Source of the DNA: Siphonodentalium dalli
Lineage: Eukaryota; Mollusca; Scaphopoda; Gadilida; Siphonodentaliidae
Reading direction: 5' to 3'
Assembly (NCBI GenBank): GCA_032622095.1
Contig: CP136064.1
Location: forward strand, 258,767,863 to 258,831,862
Length of the DNA: 64,000 nt
The notes under the pieces are model-generated. The model searched no databases. It saw only the letters and a program-made list of their open reading frames with translations, and was not told where the DNA came from. The translations under genes and the position numbers were made by a program. This document shows, piece after piece, positions 34,975-46,906 of this stretch (positions are counted from its first letter, which is position 1; the number at the start of each line of letters is the position of its first letter).

Positions 34975-35225
34975 CATCATCACCGCAATCATCATCATCG
35001 TCATCATCATCATCATGAACATCATCATAATCATCATCATCATCGTCATCACTCATCATCATCATCATCGCCGCCGCCGCCGCCACCACCACCACCACCA
35101 CCACCACCACCACCATTATCACCATCGTCGTCGTCATCGTTACCATCACCACCATCAACATAATCGTCGTCATCACCATCATCATCATGATGACCACCAC
35201 CACCATAACCATGATCATAATAATT
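34917..35225. repeat. (CAT)n/(CAC)n trinucleotide microsatellite in intron
   Basis: About 300 bp of CAT, CAC, CGT and CGC triplets gives artificial poly-His, poly-Asp, poly-Met and poly-Arg open frames on both strands. It lies inside the intron between the first EGF exon and the FTP exons. Confidence 0.92.
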
Positions 35226-36484
35226 TGATGAGAACGTGCGCATAATTTGATGACGTACTACCTAATGTAGTCGTTACGCTCTCCGTATGTTTGCGAAACA
35301 TCTCTGTTGTCGTAAGCTTGTGGCTGGTAGTTGGCTACAGTATTTGATACAACATGTGGACTAGTGTGGAACGCGAATGCAGAGAGGGTAAAAAAAGTCA
35401 TGGCTTGAAAAGCACTCCTACGTGGCACACGATGTCGGAAAGGGTTAACACGACCGCTGTCGTCACGTGACGTTCATCGGATCTCGCGATTTTAGAGTAA
35501 GCATGCCCAAACGTTTACATTGAAGTCTGTGTAAAACAATGAGTTCCTTTTGGTCTGAACAAACGGCGACATCAAAATCAACAATACAAGGGAAGCCACT
35601 CTAAAACAAAATGGGAAGCATCATCGAAACTGCGAACGAGTTTTTTTTATTGAGTGCAAATGCGTGTATAGCGTGCAGATGCGCTGGTTATCGAATTGGT
35701 AAACAAAAATAGACCCTGGTTAGACCATGGATGGCGAAAATAAGAAATGATTACATGGAGTGAGGGAATTACATAGAATGTGGGGATTCTAAATTTTAAC
35801 AGCTTACACGCATATTACAGATATTACAGTTTTAAACATTCAGCACGTGATTCAATTCATTGATTCACGATTTCACATCACCTGTACTAATACACAGGTG
35901 TAGAGACTAACACTATGTACACATTACATTGGTTATTCATCTATAGTTAATATTACAAATATATTTTTAAGTATATACTAATAATAAATAAGTTTACCTC
36001 ATTTACAAGATCGCATGCATGGGTGGATTACTGTCGTACATATCAGTATTATCAAATGTGCCGTAAGTTTTCTCAATTTTACAAAATAATATATTCTCGT
36101 TTATCAACAGTGAGTTGTATTCAATTTACGCTATTTCAGGATTTAAAATATTTATATAATTTCAAAATATTTGTATACTTGCTGTGGATTTCTGATTCAT
36201 GATTTAGCTCATAACAATATAATTTGGTCGTTTGTACAGAGATTTCGGCAGTAAATGAGATCGGGCATTTGTTAATCTGCCGCATTAAAGATGGTAGTAG
36301 GACTCATATCCGATCTGAGGCCTGGGTGATATTTTCCATATATGTCTCCGAAGACCGTACTCAAGCCGCTATGTCTTCGTAATGTTGCCCGAAAATTAGT
36401 CAAGATCATTTCCCCGCACCATGTTCTTGGTACCCAAAACACCTTTTCCTAAAGCTGGCTACCCAGCACACCAATGTGGCGACA
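35226..36484. other. Intron sequence, nothing recognised
   Basis: AT-rich intronic sequence. No repeat boundary or exon is recognised. Confidence 0.4.
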
Positions 36485-38276
36485 TTAGAGACCTTTCGCA
36501 AAACTCACGTTTACGATTACGGATACGGATAGGGTACTACGTCACCAACCTTTGTGTACTTTCTAATCGTTCTCGTATTTTACTATCCGTAATGACGGTT
36601 ACGATTTCATGGTTTCTAATAAGCTCAAATAACACCTGAAAATTATTTTCTGCAATATATATTTTTACTCCGTTCGAGACTGTATGTGTATATCATGCAA
36701 ACCATCCAGTTGTATTGAGCTACGACCTCGATATGCTGTTTAGATTGCCAATCACTGTACTCGTCGTCGTGAATCACGAGCTTCCCGCGAAATAAGATCG
36801 CTATTCACAACGGATAGCCATCGCTGGCTGTGACAGAAAACTTTACAGTAAGAGGAGTGCACTATGAAACCAGTCGCTAAAAATACAGTATATAGTGTGC
36901 GATGCATGGGGAGTTTTGAGTGATTATTATGTGCAAGATAGTACACAATATATAGTGAAATTCAACAATTATTTAATTCAACAACCCATGGTGGTGTCCT
37001 AACGTATGCAGTTATAGAATGCCTCAGGAAAGCCTAAATAATGGCATAACCCTATTAATGAATAGTGAAAGATTTTGTGTTCTATTCCCCTTTCCCGAAT
37101 TGAATAGTTCATTCAATTTAATAATATTCGGTTTTCGGTAGAAGTTGGGTTTTATATATCTCTCTCGTAGAGTCTGTAATGCAGGGCATTTTAAAATTAC
37201 ATGGAATTCATAACCGATTTTAAAATTACATGGAATTCATAACCGAGTTCTAAGTTACATAAAGTACTCTGTCTGAGTAATCTGAACCTACCCTGGATCC
37301 CGATTCAACTGGTAAGTATAGCGACTTCTGCTCCTGAACCGTAACTAAACGAATATTTGGCACACCCACCGACATCACCAGAGCTCAGCGGTCTCTGTCA
37401 TGTTTGTTCTTTGCATTTATTTTTAATTTAAAAAACACGCACAAATGCGGCATTTAAAGGTACTCAATCCGATTAGATGTCCCATTTCATCAGATTCCAT
37501 TTTTTTTTTAAATACCGCTTCTGTTATCAGAATCGAGTAATTGCTCAAAATTAATGCTAACCACAGTCAACTATATTATAAAATTTCCCAAAACCTGTTA
37601 TTTATCAACATTTTGTTCAACGAAATTTTGCCCGTTTGTCAAATATCTGACAAAAAAAAAGCAACTTGATGCACATCGCTTCTACCGTGTCGACTTTGTT
37701 TCGAATTGGTAGTAACAAATCAGAAGCGATGCACATCAGCGAGCTCACCAACCTTATGTCGGATTTCCTAAACCCAAAGAGGTGAAGCCGAAATCGCATT
37801 GAAATCAACTCGCGGACTTGAAGGGGCTTGAGCGATGGCGCCGTGGTTGATGTAAGGTCCAAATTCAGGAACCCCTCTTCCCCATCAACATAACGTCTAT
37901 CTGGTCATCCATGCTAACAACGAACTGAATTTCCACCACATATGACCTGGCATGTATACCTGTATTACCACAATATATCACGAAAATCCTGGGTCGTATG
38001 TTGTGACTGGTCGAATTATTGACAATATTAACAGGTCATGATTATCGCATTGTTGCAAATGAGACGACAAGTGAAGTATTAAGGGAATGTATACCAAACA
38101 CACGCTTTGAGTTGTAAAAGTTGTACGAAATAATGATCATCCGTGTTCGTCAAAACTCTTACGCGTAATCGTTTTGCGAAAGGACTTTTTGGCCATACGG
38201 ATAGACTTAATTACGTCTACGAATAGCTATCCGTATTCGTAATCGTAAACGTGAGGATGCGAAAGGTCTCTATAAA
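36485..38276. mobile_element. 1.8-kb TIR element inside the intron
   Basis: The left end AGAGACCTTTCGCAAAACTC, ACGTTTACGATTACGGATAC and GGATAG is matched by the inverted right end CTATCCGTATTCGTAATCGT, AAACGTGAGG and GCGAAAGGTCTCT. That gives TIRs of about 45 bp. A subterminal GTAATCGTTTTGCGAAAGGA motif lies at about 38168. No transposase frame was seen; the longest frame is 81 codons. A 400-bp relative with the same TIR lies at 63447-63846. Confidence 0.75.
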
Positions 38277-38786
38277 CCTTTTCAGAACTACTACTCATAC
38301 GAATTACGAATAGCTTATTGTAGTCGCATACTGAACTACTACTGATAAGAATTGCCAATCGGTTATAATAGTCGTATAATGAAGTACTATACTGATCAGA
38401 ATTGCCAGAATTAGCTCATTTTTTCCCGACAATGCAAAACCTTTTTTTTTTAGCAGAATTGACGAATGAATACGAGTCTGTTTGTGAGAAAATGGGACCG
38501 TTAAAACTTGTTGCCACTCATAGTAAAGTGATATAGTACTGCTTGTCGTGATTATTTTATACTTGATTAGTTTGTTATCAGGTCATAGTCAGTGCATTAT
38601 AGGCTCGATGACTGCACGCAAAGCTCGCGTGCACAAGGTTTGGATTCTCGAAACCGTAATCGTAACTACGGACATGACAACACGACAACTCATAGAAAGA
38701 ACACAACTGCTAGTGACGTAGTACACTATTCGTGATTATTATAGGTAGGTGTCCAGTATATGATTGATACGACATTATTATATTAA

Positions 38787-39042
38787 TCAACCCTTCATGA
38801 TGGGAGCTGTGGTGGTGTAGCATTAAATATCATGTGCAATTACATTCTCTTATATATGAGAGTCTCACACAGGGAGCATCGCATACATAAGATAATTCAC
38901 TGGCTTACAAGGTCAAGGTAAATATTTGTTAGGTCAATGCATTCTCGTATATATATATATATATATATATGCGAGGCTCCCCGTTGGCGACTCGCATATA
39001 TAAGAGAATGCATCCACGAAGCTCCAGTCCTGGAAGGGCTAA
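38787..39042. mobile_element. TTAA-type MITE 44 bp upstream of the FTP exon acceptor
   Basis: Left end TCAACCCTTCATGATGGGAG, right end AGCTCCAGTCCTGGAAGGGC then TAA. These match the complete family member at 52934-53206, with decayed TTAA sites. Two palindromes lie inside, at about 38845-38900 and 38937-39012. The second carries an extra (AT)n run. Its right end lies in the pre-acceptor region of the exon at 39087. Confidence 0.75.
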
Positions 39043-39086
39043 CTATTTCTTGGCATGCAGGTCATATCTGTGTTTTTTTCCCTCAG

Positions 39087-39302
39087 AAAATATGGCCAGA
39101 AGGTTGCGCACATCGCAAAGTTCAACACTCGGGCCATTCGAAAGTCACTATGCAGTAGAGGGGTCGTATAAGCAAAAAGACACAGAGGAGGAACCCCATT
39201 GTATAGCAACAGACCCAGAATCAGAGGAAATGGCGTGGTGGAGTGTAGAATTACGAGAGAAACAGCCAGTGTGGGCCATGAGGATATTCAACAACAGGAA
39301 CG
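39087..39302 (+). CDS. EGF/FTP gene, exon 2: first part of fucolectin-type (FTP) domain
   Basis: 216 bp, phase 1-1. Acceptor TTTTTTTCCCTCAG, donor GTAAGA at 39303. It joins the preceding exon to give CQ-M-E-N-M-A-R-R-L. Visible FTP (F5/8-type, fucolectin/tachylectin-4/pentraxin-1) marks are TSQSSTLGPFESHYAVEG (usual xxSQSSTxxx..AVDG), HCIATD, AWWSVEL (usual PWWRVDL) and VWAMRIFNNRN (usual VxxVxIYNRxD). Proteins with this domain bind fucose or other glycans with a bound metal ion. Here the Arg usually found after WW is Ser. The exon starts right after the EGF module, so the domain order is EGF then FTP. Confidence 0.88.
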
Positions 39303-39772
39303 GTAAGACAGTCATCGTGTGTTTATTAATTTCGATATTCCAATAGACCTGTCAACAGCTGTCAATCAACTAAATATGAGCAAATATTTTCCACAAATCA
39401 GCGACCTCGTCTGTCGCTTGCTGCATTGATAAATTCGTGTTCACCCTAATGTTTATATGCGCGCATACTGTGTGTGTTAAATTCTCTACTTTCAAACAAC
39501 ATTGTTGATGTCAACTCATAATGTACTGAAATTTAGATTTCTATAATCGCCATGATTATAACACAGTTTTTCATTTCGCGTGACACTTGTCATAAATTTC
39601 GCACTTAAAAGCGAAAACAATGTATGTTCTCTGGTGTATTATATATCAGAAGGAAACCGCTGTGAAAATAATTAAGCTATTTCTGAAGACACATTGTTTC
39701 CTAGCTACAATAAGCTGCTCCCATTAGGAATTGTGTGGAAAGCTATATTGGTTACAAAATATCAACACTCAT

Positions 39773-40035
39773 TTAACCCTTTATATACTAAATGGATTCT
39801 CCCACTCAGTCATGAAAGTATACATTGTAATTATCTATTATTAATTTGGAGTGGTGCTCTTGAAACAAGCAGACGACAGGTAATAAAAGTTCATAAGAAG
39901 TTCTGTTTATTGGAGGGAAATGCTTAGATAATAAGGTCAACAAACGACCTATATGGTCATTTGTTGAACTTATTACCTAAGCATTTCTTAAGGGATAACT
40001 ACTCTTCGATGAATATGTAGTATAGAAAGGGTTAA
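39773..40035. mobile_element. Complete TTAA MITE of the 'GCAGACGAC' family in intron
   Basis: TTAACCCTTTATATACTAAA on the left and TAGTATAGAAAGGGTTAA on the right, with intact TTAA at both ends. Inside are AGCAGACGACAGGTAA and a snap-back of AATAATAAGGTCAACAAACG-type sequence with GTTGAACTTATTACC. This copy defines the family. Others are at 7593, 14315, 23825, 25051, 47695 and 60549. Confidence 0.8.
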
Positions 40036-40045
40036 GTAGATCTAT

Positions 40046-40202
40046 CGGCCCAAGGCCTTCTCTTGTGTGCTTCGTCCAATGAAATTTACATTATTCTGCT
40101 ACATGTATCACATGCCAAGGAATTGTCAGTATGATTTGTGTGATACATGTAACTAAATGACGTACAAATCATTGGACCAGCACCGAAGAAGGCCTTGGAC
40201 CG
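40046..40202. mobile_element. Foldback hairpin element in intron
   Basis: CGGCCCAAGGCCTTCTC, CTTCGTCCAATGA and ACATGTATCACA pair with TGTGATACATGT, TCATTGGACCAG and GAAGAAGGCCTTGGACCG. It lies 11 bp after the MITE at 39773-40035. Confidence 0.75.
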
Positions 40203-40567
40203 AAAGTTGTGTTTAAATGAGAATTGTTGTTACTTTGGTGCAAAGATATATCTTGAATTAGTTATAAAATACGCGTTAAAACAATCCTGGTTGCTGACTT
40301 TCTCTGAAATAAATAATCACTAGCGGAAAGGAACATTATATGATTACAGAAGAATTTTTGGAGAAAATCCATTTTGAAATATTAGGATATTTTGGTAAAA
40401 CGTGCGGTTGACACTTAACAGATTGCCGTCTGGACATAGTATATATAAGAATTAACAATGTCGTCTTTGTAAATTAATTTGTTGTTTGTTGCGGCAGGTG
40501 GTCGTCAAAATTGATCTGTTACTCTCTAAATGATTCAAAATGAAATAATCCTCTTATTAATTCTCAG

Positions 40568-40753
40568 ATATGGAATCAATTAAGGGATTTGAGGTTTATG
40601 TTGATGATCAACTCTGCTACACGGATAAAACTGATGCTGGCGACCGGGTGTACGATATCAGATGCGAGGATGACAAAGTGATCGAAGGACAAACCATCAA
40701 GATCAAACTACCAGGGGCAGGACAACTCAAATTCTGTGAAATAGAAGTCTTCA
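40568..40753 (+). CDS. EGF/FTP gene, exon 3: second part of FTP domain
   Basis: 186 bp, phase 1-1. Acceptor AATTCTCAG, donor GTGAGT at 40754. The Asp codon that ends the RND motif is split by the intron. The exon reads DMESIKGFEVYVDDQLCY, then DIRCEDDKVIEGQTIKIKLP, then LKFCEIEVF. This is the C-terminal half of an FTP domain (usual xFEIxVGD..CG / ..V.G..V.I......L.LCEVEVF). With exon 2 the domain is about 130 residues, the normal length. The fucolectin motif RXD-X4-(R/K) is seen as RND-MESI-K across the junction. The upstream His (PHC) is present but further away than I recall for the canonical motif, so fucose binding is uncertain. Confidence 0.88.
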
Positions 40754-41230
40754 GTGAGTATGGATGAACGGGAACGGGACAACCCGCCCCAGGGACAACC
40801 CGCGCTGATCATTTAGTCATACCCAAAATAACTAATATGAAATATGACTTTTTAATATACGCTTAACAATAGATTATAAAAGAAATCGCCATCCACCGCT
40901 AGCAGTGAATATATAGAAAATTACACCTTCATTGTAGCAATGACATAGCCGAATTTCTTTAATAACTGTCATCGAATTGTTAAATGTTAACCATCAATAG
41001 TAGCATTAGTGTAATTCTATTATGAAGTATTATAATTTGAATGTGACCTGGTTATAATGGGTATTATTTAATGGATGGCCATTAAATTTCATTGTGGTGC
41101 ATTTTGAAATACAACAGTGATAAATGACAGCAATCAGCTCTTTCGTGGCTCGAATCAAGGTTAAATGTAGCCGGGTTGTCTTTACAAATTATCAATTTAT
41201 ATGTACAGCACGCGTATAATAAAAAGAAAA

Positions 41231-41353
41231 TCTAGTGTTTTTGAGTGGATACGGAATATCAACTCATTCGTGACTGCGACAAATATTGATTTTTCGGTCG
41301 TGGCAAGTCTCGGTCACTCGTGACAATTTTTCGTATCCACTCCAAAACACTAG
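41231..41353. mobile_element. Foldback hairpin element in intron
   Basis: AAAATCTAGTGTTTTTGAGT and GGATACG pair with CGTATCC, ACTCCAAAACACTAGATA. Inner arms TCATTCGTGACTG / TCACTCGTGACAA partly pair. ATATCCTCTATC follows, the complement of the outer motif of the hairpins at 32348 and 33005. Confidence 0.65.
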
Positions 41354-41512
41354 ATATCCTCTATCTTTTAAACTATATTTAAAATAATAGTAAAATATGG
41401 GAAACATGATGATAACGACCCCGATCGGCGCGCTTGAGCGCCCGAGCTCGGGTCGTGTATAGGTAACAGGCGGGCATGCGTACTTGTGACGTCACACATA
41501 AATTACAGTGGT

Positions 41513-44500
41513 GACACTCCACAGTTTCGAATGATCAGTAGGGGTAAATTTCTTAGAATAGAGTACCAGTGTTTTCTGTCACCATGGGTGTGGTATGTTT
41601 ATTGAGAGAAGGTTAGTTATGAATTTGTGTATTTTTAGAGGATGTCTTGGAGTTTTGAAAAATATTGTTTCAGATGACCTTGACCACCAGTATGAAGTAG
41701 TAGCGATTTCTGCGAAACAGTGGCTCCAGACACCAGCGTGACTTTTTAGCACCTAAAATTTGTCATCTGCATGAAAAATATTTAAAAAACAATTATAGGG
41801 GTGAGAAGTTTGAAATTTTTTGATATTATTGTGAGGAAACAGTGTTCGTCCATACAACATAGGCGGCTATACCATAGATTTTCTGGTTTGTGTGTCCCAC
41901 GGGCCTGAAAATCGCTTATTTTGGCCATTTTTGCATCAAAATTTCATTTTTCAGGCACACAATCAAGGGGCATAACTCTTGCTACCCCCATTAAAATGAC
42001 AATTCTGTACCAAAATCTTTAAGCCTAGTATGTGCTCAACCCAGGTATATATACATTGTATATGTGTTGTGGAATCACATTTCAGTTATTTTTCATTGAA
42101 TTGGTGCCCCCCTTATTTTTGCACCAATCCCTGCAGAAACTATGGAGTGTCACCTTCAAGACCAGCAAATAGTACCATTTTCATCTGTCAACTTGACGAA
42201 TATTGTTACTGAAAATCATTTTTTAGCAAATCTGTTCAGTTAGAAGGAACATTTTATGGTAGATACACCATTCTTCTATGGATATTCCAATGCAGGTTGT
42301 CTTTAGTCATATAAATTGGTGGGGATATGGAGTCTTGGAGCAGTGGGGGGGGGGGGGGGGGGTGGTGGTGGTTCATGTATATGGTTATTGGTGATTTTTG
42401 CGATGATGGGTACTTCTTCATGACATCATATGCTCCTTGAATCTTAGCTGAAAAGACTGATATTGTGACATTACACAGTATAAAACAAGATTAGATATTC
42501 AGTCTTTCTTATTCACAAGTGTGAAATATAATAATTCAGGTTTCCTCGGCCATATTTCACAACACATTTTTCATGTGATGTCATAACCTTGTAACGCTTT
42601 CCCTTAATGCTAAATAAGACTTGGATTTTTTTAGCCCATAGTTTTGGGAGAGTATTAAAGATGGTTGTTGTATGAAATATTATGTTTTATTTTGATATCT
42701 GAGGAAAAAATGCATCTCATAATATATTTTATACAACATTTTAGCATTTCAGACCTTTTTCAAGCCATAGATGATGGTTGAATATATCCATTTTGTCACT
42801 ACGTCAAGCATAACGTCATTGGGTACTGAAAGACCCAAAAAGGGGTGAAATCATGGGGGTGCATCGTGCATGTAAATCCCCACCCAATCTTGCTGCCTGT
42901 GATTGCAATAACGCATGGGTGTAATATATCATTTTAAGCGGTATAATGCAGAGAATATGGAGGTGTGGTCGCTATTAAAGATTAATAAAATTGCATTTCC
43001 CTTCAAGACCAGCAAATAGTACCATTTTCATCTGTCAACTTGACGAATATTGTTACTGAAAATCATTTTTTAGCAAATCTGTTCAGTTAGAAGGAACATT
43101 TTATGGTAGATGCACCATTCTTCTATGGATATTCCAATGCAGGTTGTCTTTAGTCATAAATTGGTGGGGATATGGAGTCTTGGAGCAGTGGGTGGTGGTG
43201 GTGGTTCATGTATATGGTTATTGGTGATTTTTGCGATGATGGGTACTTCTTCATGACATCATATGCTCCTTGAATCTTAGCTGAAAAGACTGATATTGTG
43301 ACATTACACAGTATAAAACAAGATTAGATATTCAGTCTTTCTTATTCACAAGTGTGAAATATAATAATTCAGGTTTCCTCGGTCATATTTCACTTGACAA
43401 CACATTTTTCATGTGATGTCATAACCTTGTAACGCTTTCTCTTAATGCTAAATAAGACTTGGATTTTTTTAACCCATAGTTTTGGGAGAGTATTAAAGAT
43501 AGTTGTTGTATGAAATATTATGTTTTATTTTGATATCTGAGGAAAATATGCATCTCATAATATATTTTATACAACCCTTTAGCATTTCAGACCTTTTTCA
43601 AGCCATAGATGATGGTTGAATATATCCATTTTGTCACTACGTCAAGCATAACGTTATTTGGGTTCTGAAAGACCCAAAAAGGTGTGAAATCATGGAAACC
43701 CCACCCAATCTTGCTGCCTGTGATTGCAATAACGCATGGGGTGTAATATATCATTTTAAGCGGTCTAATGTAGAGAATATGGATGTGTGGTTCCTATTAA
43801 AGATTAATAAAATTGCATTTCCCTTCAAGACCAGCAAATAGTACCATTTTCATCTGTCAACTTGACGAATATTGTTACTGAAAATCATTTTTTAGCAAAT
43901 CTGTTCAGTTAGAAGGAACATTTTATGGTAGATACACCATTCTTCTATGGATATTCCAATGCAGGTTGTCTTTAGTCATATAAATTGGTGGGGATATGGA
44001 GTCTTGGAGCAGTGGGGTGGGGGTGGTGGTTCATGTATATGGTTATTGGTGATTTTTCCGATGATGGGTACTTCTTCATGACATCATATGCTCCTTGAAT
44101 CTTAGCTGAAAAGGCTGATATTGTGACATTACACAGTATACAACAAGATTAGATATTCAGTCTTTCTTATTCACAAGTGTGAAATATAATAATTCAGGTT
44201 TCCTCGGTCATATTTCACTTGACAACATATTGTTCATGTGATGTCATAACCTTGTAACGCTTTCCCTTAATGCTAAATAAGACTTGGATTTTTTTAACCC
44301 ATAGTTTTGGGAGAGTATTAAAGATAGTTGTTGTATGAAATATTATGTTTTATTTTGATATCTGAGGAAAATATGCATCTCATAATATATTTTATACAAC
44401 CCTTTAGCATTTCAGACCTTTTTCAAGCCATATATGATGGTTGAATATATCCATTTTGTCACTACGTCAAGCATAACGTCATTGGGATTGTTTGGGAGGA

Positions 44501-45016
44501 TGTCTTTGAGTTTTGAAAAATATTGTTTCAGGTGACCTTGACCCCACTAGTATGAAGTAGTAGCGATTTCTGCGAAACAGTGGCTCCAGACACCAGCGTG
44601 ACTTTTTAGCACCTAAAATTTGTCATCTGCATGAAATATATATAAAAAAAATTATAGTGGTGAGAAGTTTGAAATATTTTGATATTATTGTGAGGAAACA
44701 GTGTTCTTCCATACAACACAGGCGGCTATACCATAGATTTTCTGGTTTGTGTGTCCCACGGGCCTGAAAATCGCTTATTTTGGCCATTTTTGCATCAAAA
44801 TTTCATTTTTCAGGCACACAATCAAGGGGCATAACTCTTGCTACCCCCATTAAAATGACAATTCTGTACCAAAATCTTTAAGCCTAGTATGTGCTCAACC
44901 CAGGTGTATATACATTGTATATGTGTTGTGGGATCACATTTCAGTTATTTTTCATTGAATTGATGCCCCCCCCTTATTTTTGCACCAATCCCTGCAGAAA
45001 ATGTGGAGTGTCACCA
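41513..45016. mobile_element. 3.5-kb composite TIR repeat with internal tandem triplication
   Basis: The left end GGTGACACTCCACAGTTTC is complemented by the right end GAAAATGTGGAGTGTCACC at 45016, and by an internal copy GAAACTATGGAGTGTCACC ending at 42152. Layout: block A (about 41638-42152), block B three times (starts at 42155, about 43001 and about 43823; periods about 847 and 822 bp), then a second block A (about 44488-45016). B copies begin TTCAAGACCAGCAAATAGTA and are about 95% alike by eye. AGT flanks both ends and could be a target duplication. Coding capacity is nil, and the whole structure sits in the 7.2-kb intron before the first long EGF exon. Confidence 0.8.
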
Positions 45017-45450
45017 GTATACCGTGAAGGAGAAATTTTTATTCACACAACATTTTCGTGAAAAAATCACGTGACTTCCGGCAGTGGTTTCACAAAATCG
45101 CGGAATCAGATATGAAACGAATTTTCTACTTCACAACTTCTGGTATGTGACAATGGACAACTGATGTATTTATTTATTTATAAACAGTAATTTGTTATGA
45201 ATATGTAGGTTCATATTAGATCAGTTTCATTTGTTAACAAAATGAAGGCAGTTACGGCGTAATGACGTCAAAGCGCCATTTTGTCTCTGCGGGCCGAATC
45301 CAGACATGGCTGAACGTGTCATGTCGTCTTCGTGGACAACTGATGTCACCTCACTATAGATTAGCCATATATTGATTGATGTATTGCTTGAGCGTTTAAT
45401 CCGTGCTCATACACACGTAATCTGAGTTAATTATAATATCACATCAAGGC

Positions 45451-45627
45451 ATTACCAATGTTAACATACAAATGGGACTTCGATAGCAAGTGGTTTAGCG
45501 TGTCCGACTTGTAACGGTGTCAACGCATGCACCGGCATGAGTTCGCCGTCCGTCGGTGGAGTATTAAGTCATCCGGAAGTTAGCTTGGTCGGACAAAGCC
45601 ATGTGTGGCTGTATGAATCACTCAACT
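45451..45627 (+). mobile_element. Probable tRNA-derived SINE, copy 1
   Basis: About 175 bp, nearly identical to 46356-46527. TAGCAAGTGGTTTAGCG resembles a pol III A box. GAGTTCGCCGTCC, about 55 bp later, resembles a degenerate B box. It ends GGCTGTATGAATCACTCAACT. Confidence 0.5.
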
Positions 45628-46009
45628 TATCAAGAAGTCAGCAGCCAACACGGTGTTTATGTTTACTACTTCCCACTTCATATCAATGGTGTTCATTTAT
45701 AAAGGTTTAACTATATCATAATGATTATGTAAAGCACCCGTATTCAATAAACAATATAATTCTTACGGGGTCGTTCTATATGCCTTGCATATTATCATAT
45801 TATATACTTGTAGTTGTGATACAATGGAACGGAATATATATAGTATGATATATGAATATAACAATATAATTATATGTCAGAGTTATGAAGGCTTTGCTTC
45901 ATTGCTTCATATTTGCGTGAACAAATTCTCATTTCTTATCGAAATGGCCATGTGTCGATCGGAATGGTACATTGAAATGTTCCTCAAACCAAATCAAGCT
46001 TGAAAACCG

Positions 46010-46190
46010 GTACCGATTTTCATCCATGCCGGGGTTCGAACCCGCGCCAACCTCGTCTAGCCCAGACTGTGGTGATCTTGTCCACGACCTAACCACATCG
46101 GCTACGGGGACATCCTTAAAAAGGAAGCCCTTTCACCGATAGTTAGGAAGCGTATCAGTCTGAACATGGGTTCGAACCCACTACCTTCGA
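46010..46190 (-). mobile_element. tRNA-derived SINE remnants (minus strand)
   Basis: On the minus strand, TAGCCGATGTGGTTAGGTCG (A-box-like) is followed by GCGGGTTCGAACCCCGGC, a strong B box, at about 46028-46045. A second B box (GTGGGTTCGAACCCATG) lies at about 46165-46182. The 50-bp spacing between the first A- and B-like boxes fits a tRNA-derived SINE head. Confidence 0.55.
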
Positions 46191-46355
46191 AATTCTTGAA
46201 AAGCTGATGGTCGTTTGTTGAACTTATTATGTATACTCGTCAATGAGTATTTAGTACTGAATGGGTTAAGGCTAAGTGTGTGAAATATTAGTACTACCGA
46301 TATTACTTGGGTTTGCCATGCCTGTTGGACTACATCATATATATAGCTAGTTATT

Positions 46356-46527
46356 ATTACCAATGTTAACATACAAATGGGACTTCGATAGCAAGTGGTT
46401 TAGCGTGTCCGACTTGTAACGGTGTCAACGCACCGGCATGAGTTCGCCGTCCGTCGGTGGAGTATTAAGTCATCCGGAAGTTAGCTTGGTCGGACAAAGC
46501 GATATGTGGCTGTATGAATCACTCAAC
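46356..46527 (+). mobile_element. Probable tRNA-derived SINE, copy 2
   Basis: Near-identical to 45451-45627 apart from loss of a few bases in GCATGCACCGG. Such high identity about 900 bp apart suggests recent insertion or local duplication. The twin-palindrome MITE at 46556 follows. Confidence 0.5.
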
Positions 46528-46555
46528 TAAATGGTTTCCCACAGACAGAAACGTG

Positions 46556-46906
46556 TTAACGTTTCAGCAGCCTAAAATATCTTCAGTCTGTCTCAATAAC
46601 ACCATACACATATGGATATCATTGGAACCGGTTCATTGACCACATTGTGATGGTTACAGTTATGCCCTGTGCCAATGCATTTTCTTATATATGGGAGTCG
46701 ACCATAGGTCGCCTCGCATATATAAGAGAATGCATTGGCCTAAAAAAACTATTTTTATAATATTTTTCTACATTCTTTGACAATTTTATCATTTTTAATA
46801 TGTGTTAAGCCAATGCATTCTCTTATATATGCGAGGCGACCTATGGTCAACTCGCATATATAAGAGAATGTATTGGCACAGGGCCGTTCTGTTGGTTATG
46901 GGTTAA
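46556..46906. mobile_element. Truncated twin-palindrome piggyBac-like MITE
   Basis: The left terminal repeat is largely lost: TTAACG joins CAGCAGCCTAAAATATC directly. The right end is CTGTTGGTTATGGGTTAA. Palindromes at 46672-46738 and 46810-46876 keep nearly all of the 67-bp sequence although the rest is decayed. Confidence 0.75.

Noticed and set aside
34841-35245. Poly-Asp, poly-Met and poly-His open frames
   Set aside because: They are products of the CAT/CAC triplet tract inside an intron.
38969-39346. Use of an ATG within the MITE as the start of the FTP exon
   Set aside because: The frame runs through the palindromic MITE by chance. The clear acceptor at 39085-39086 and the phase match to the upstream EGF exon fit better.
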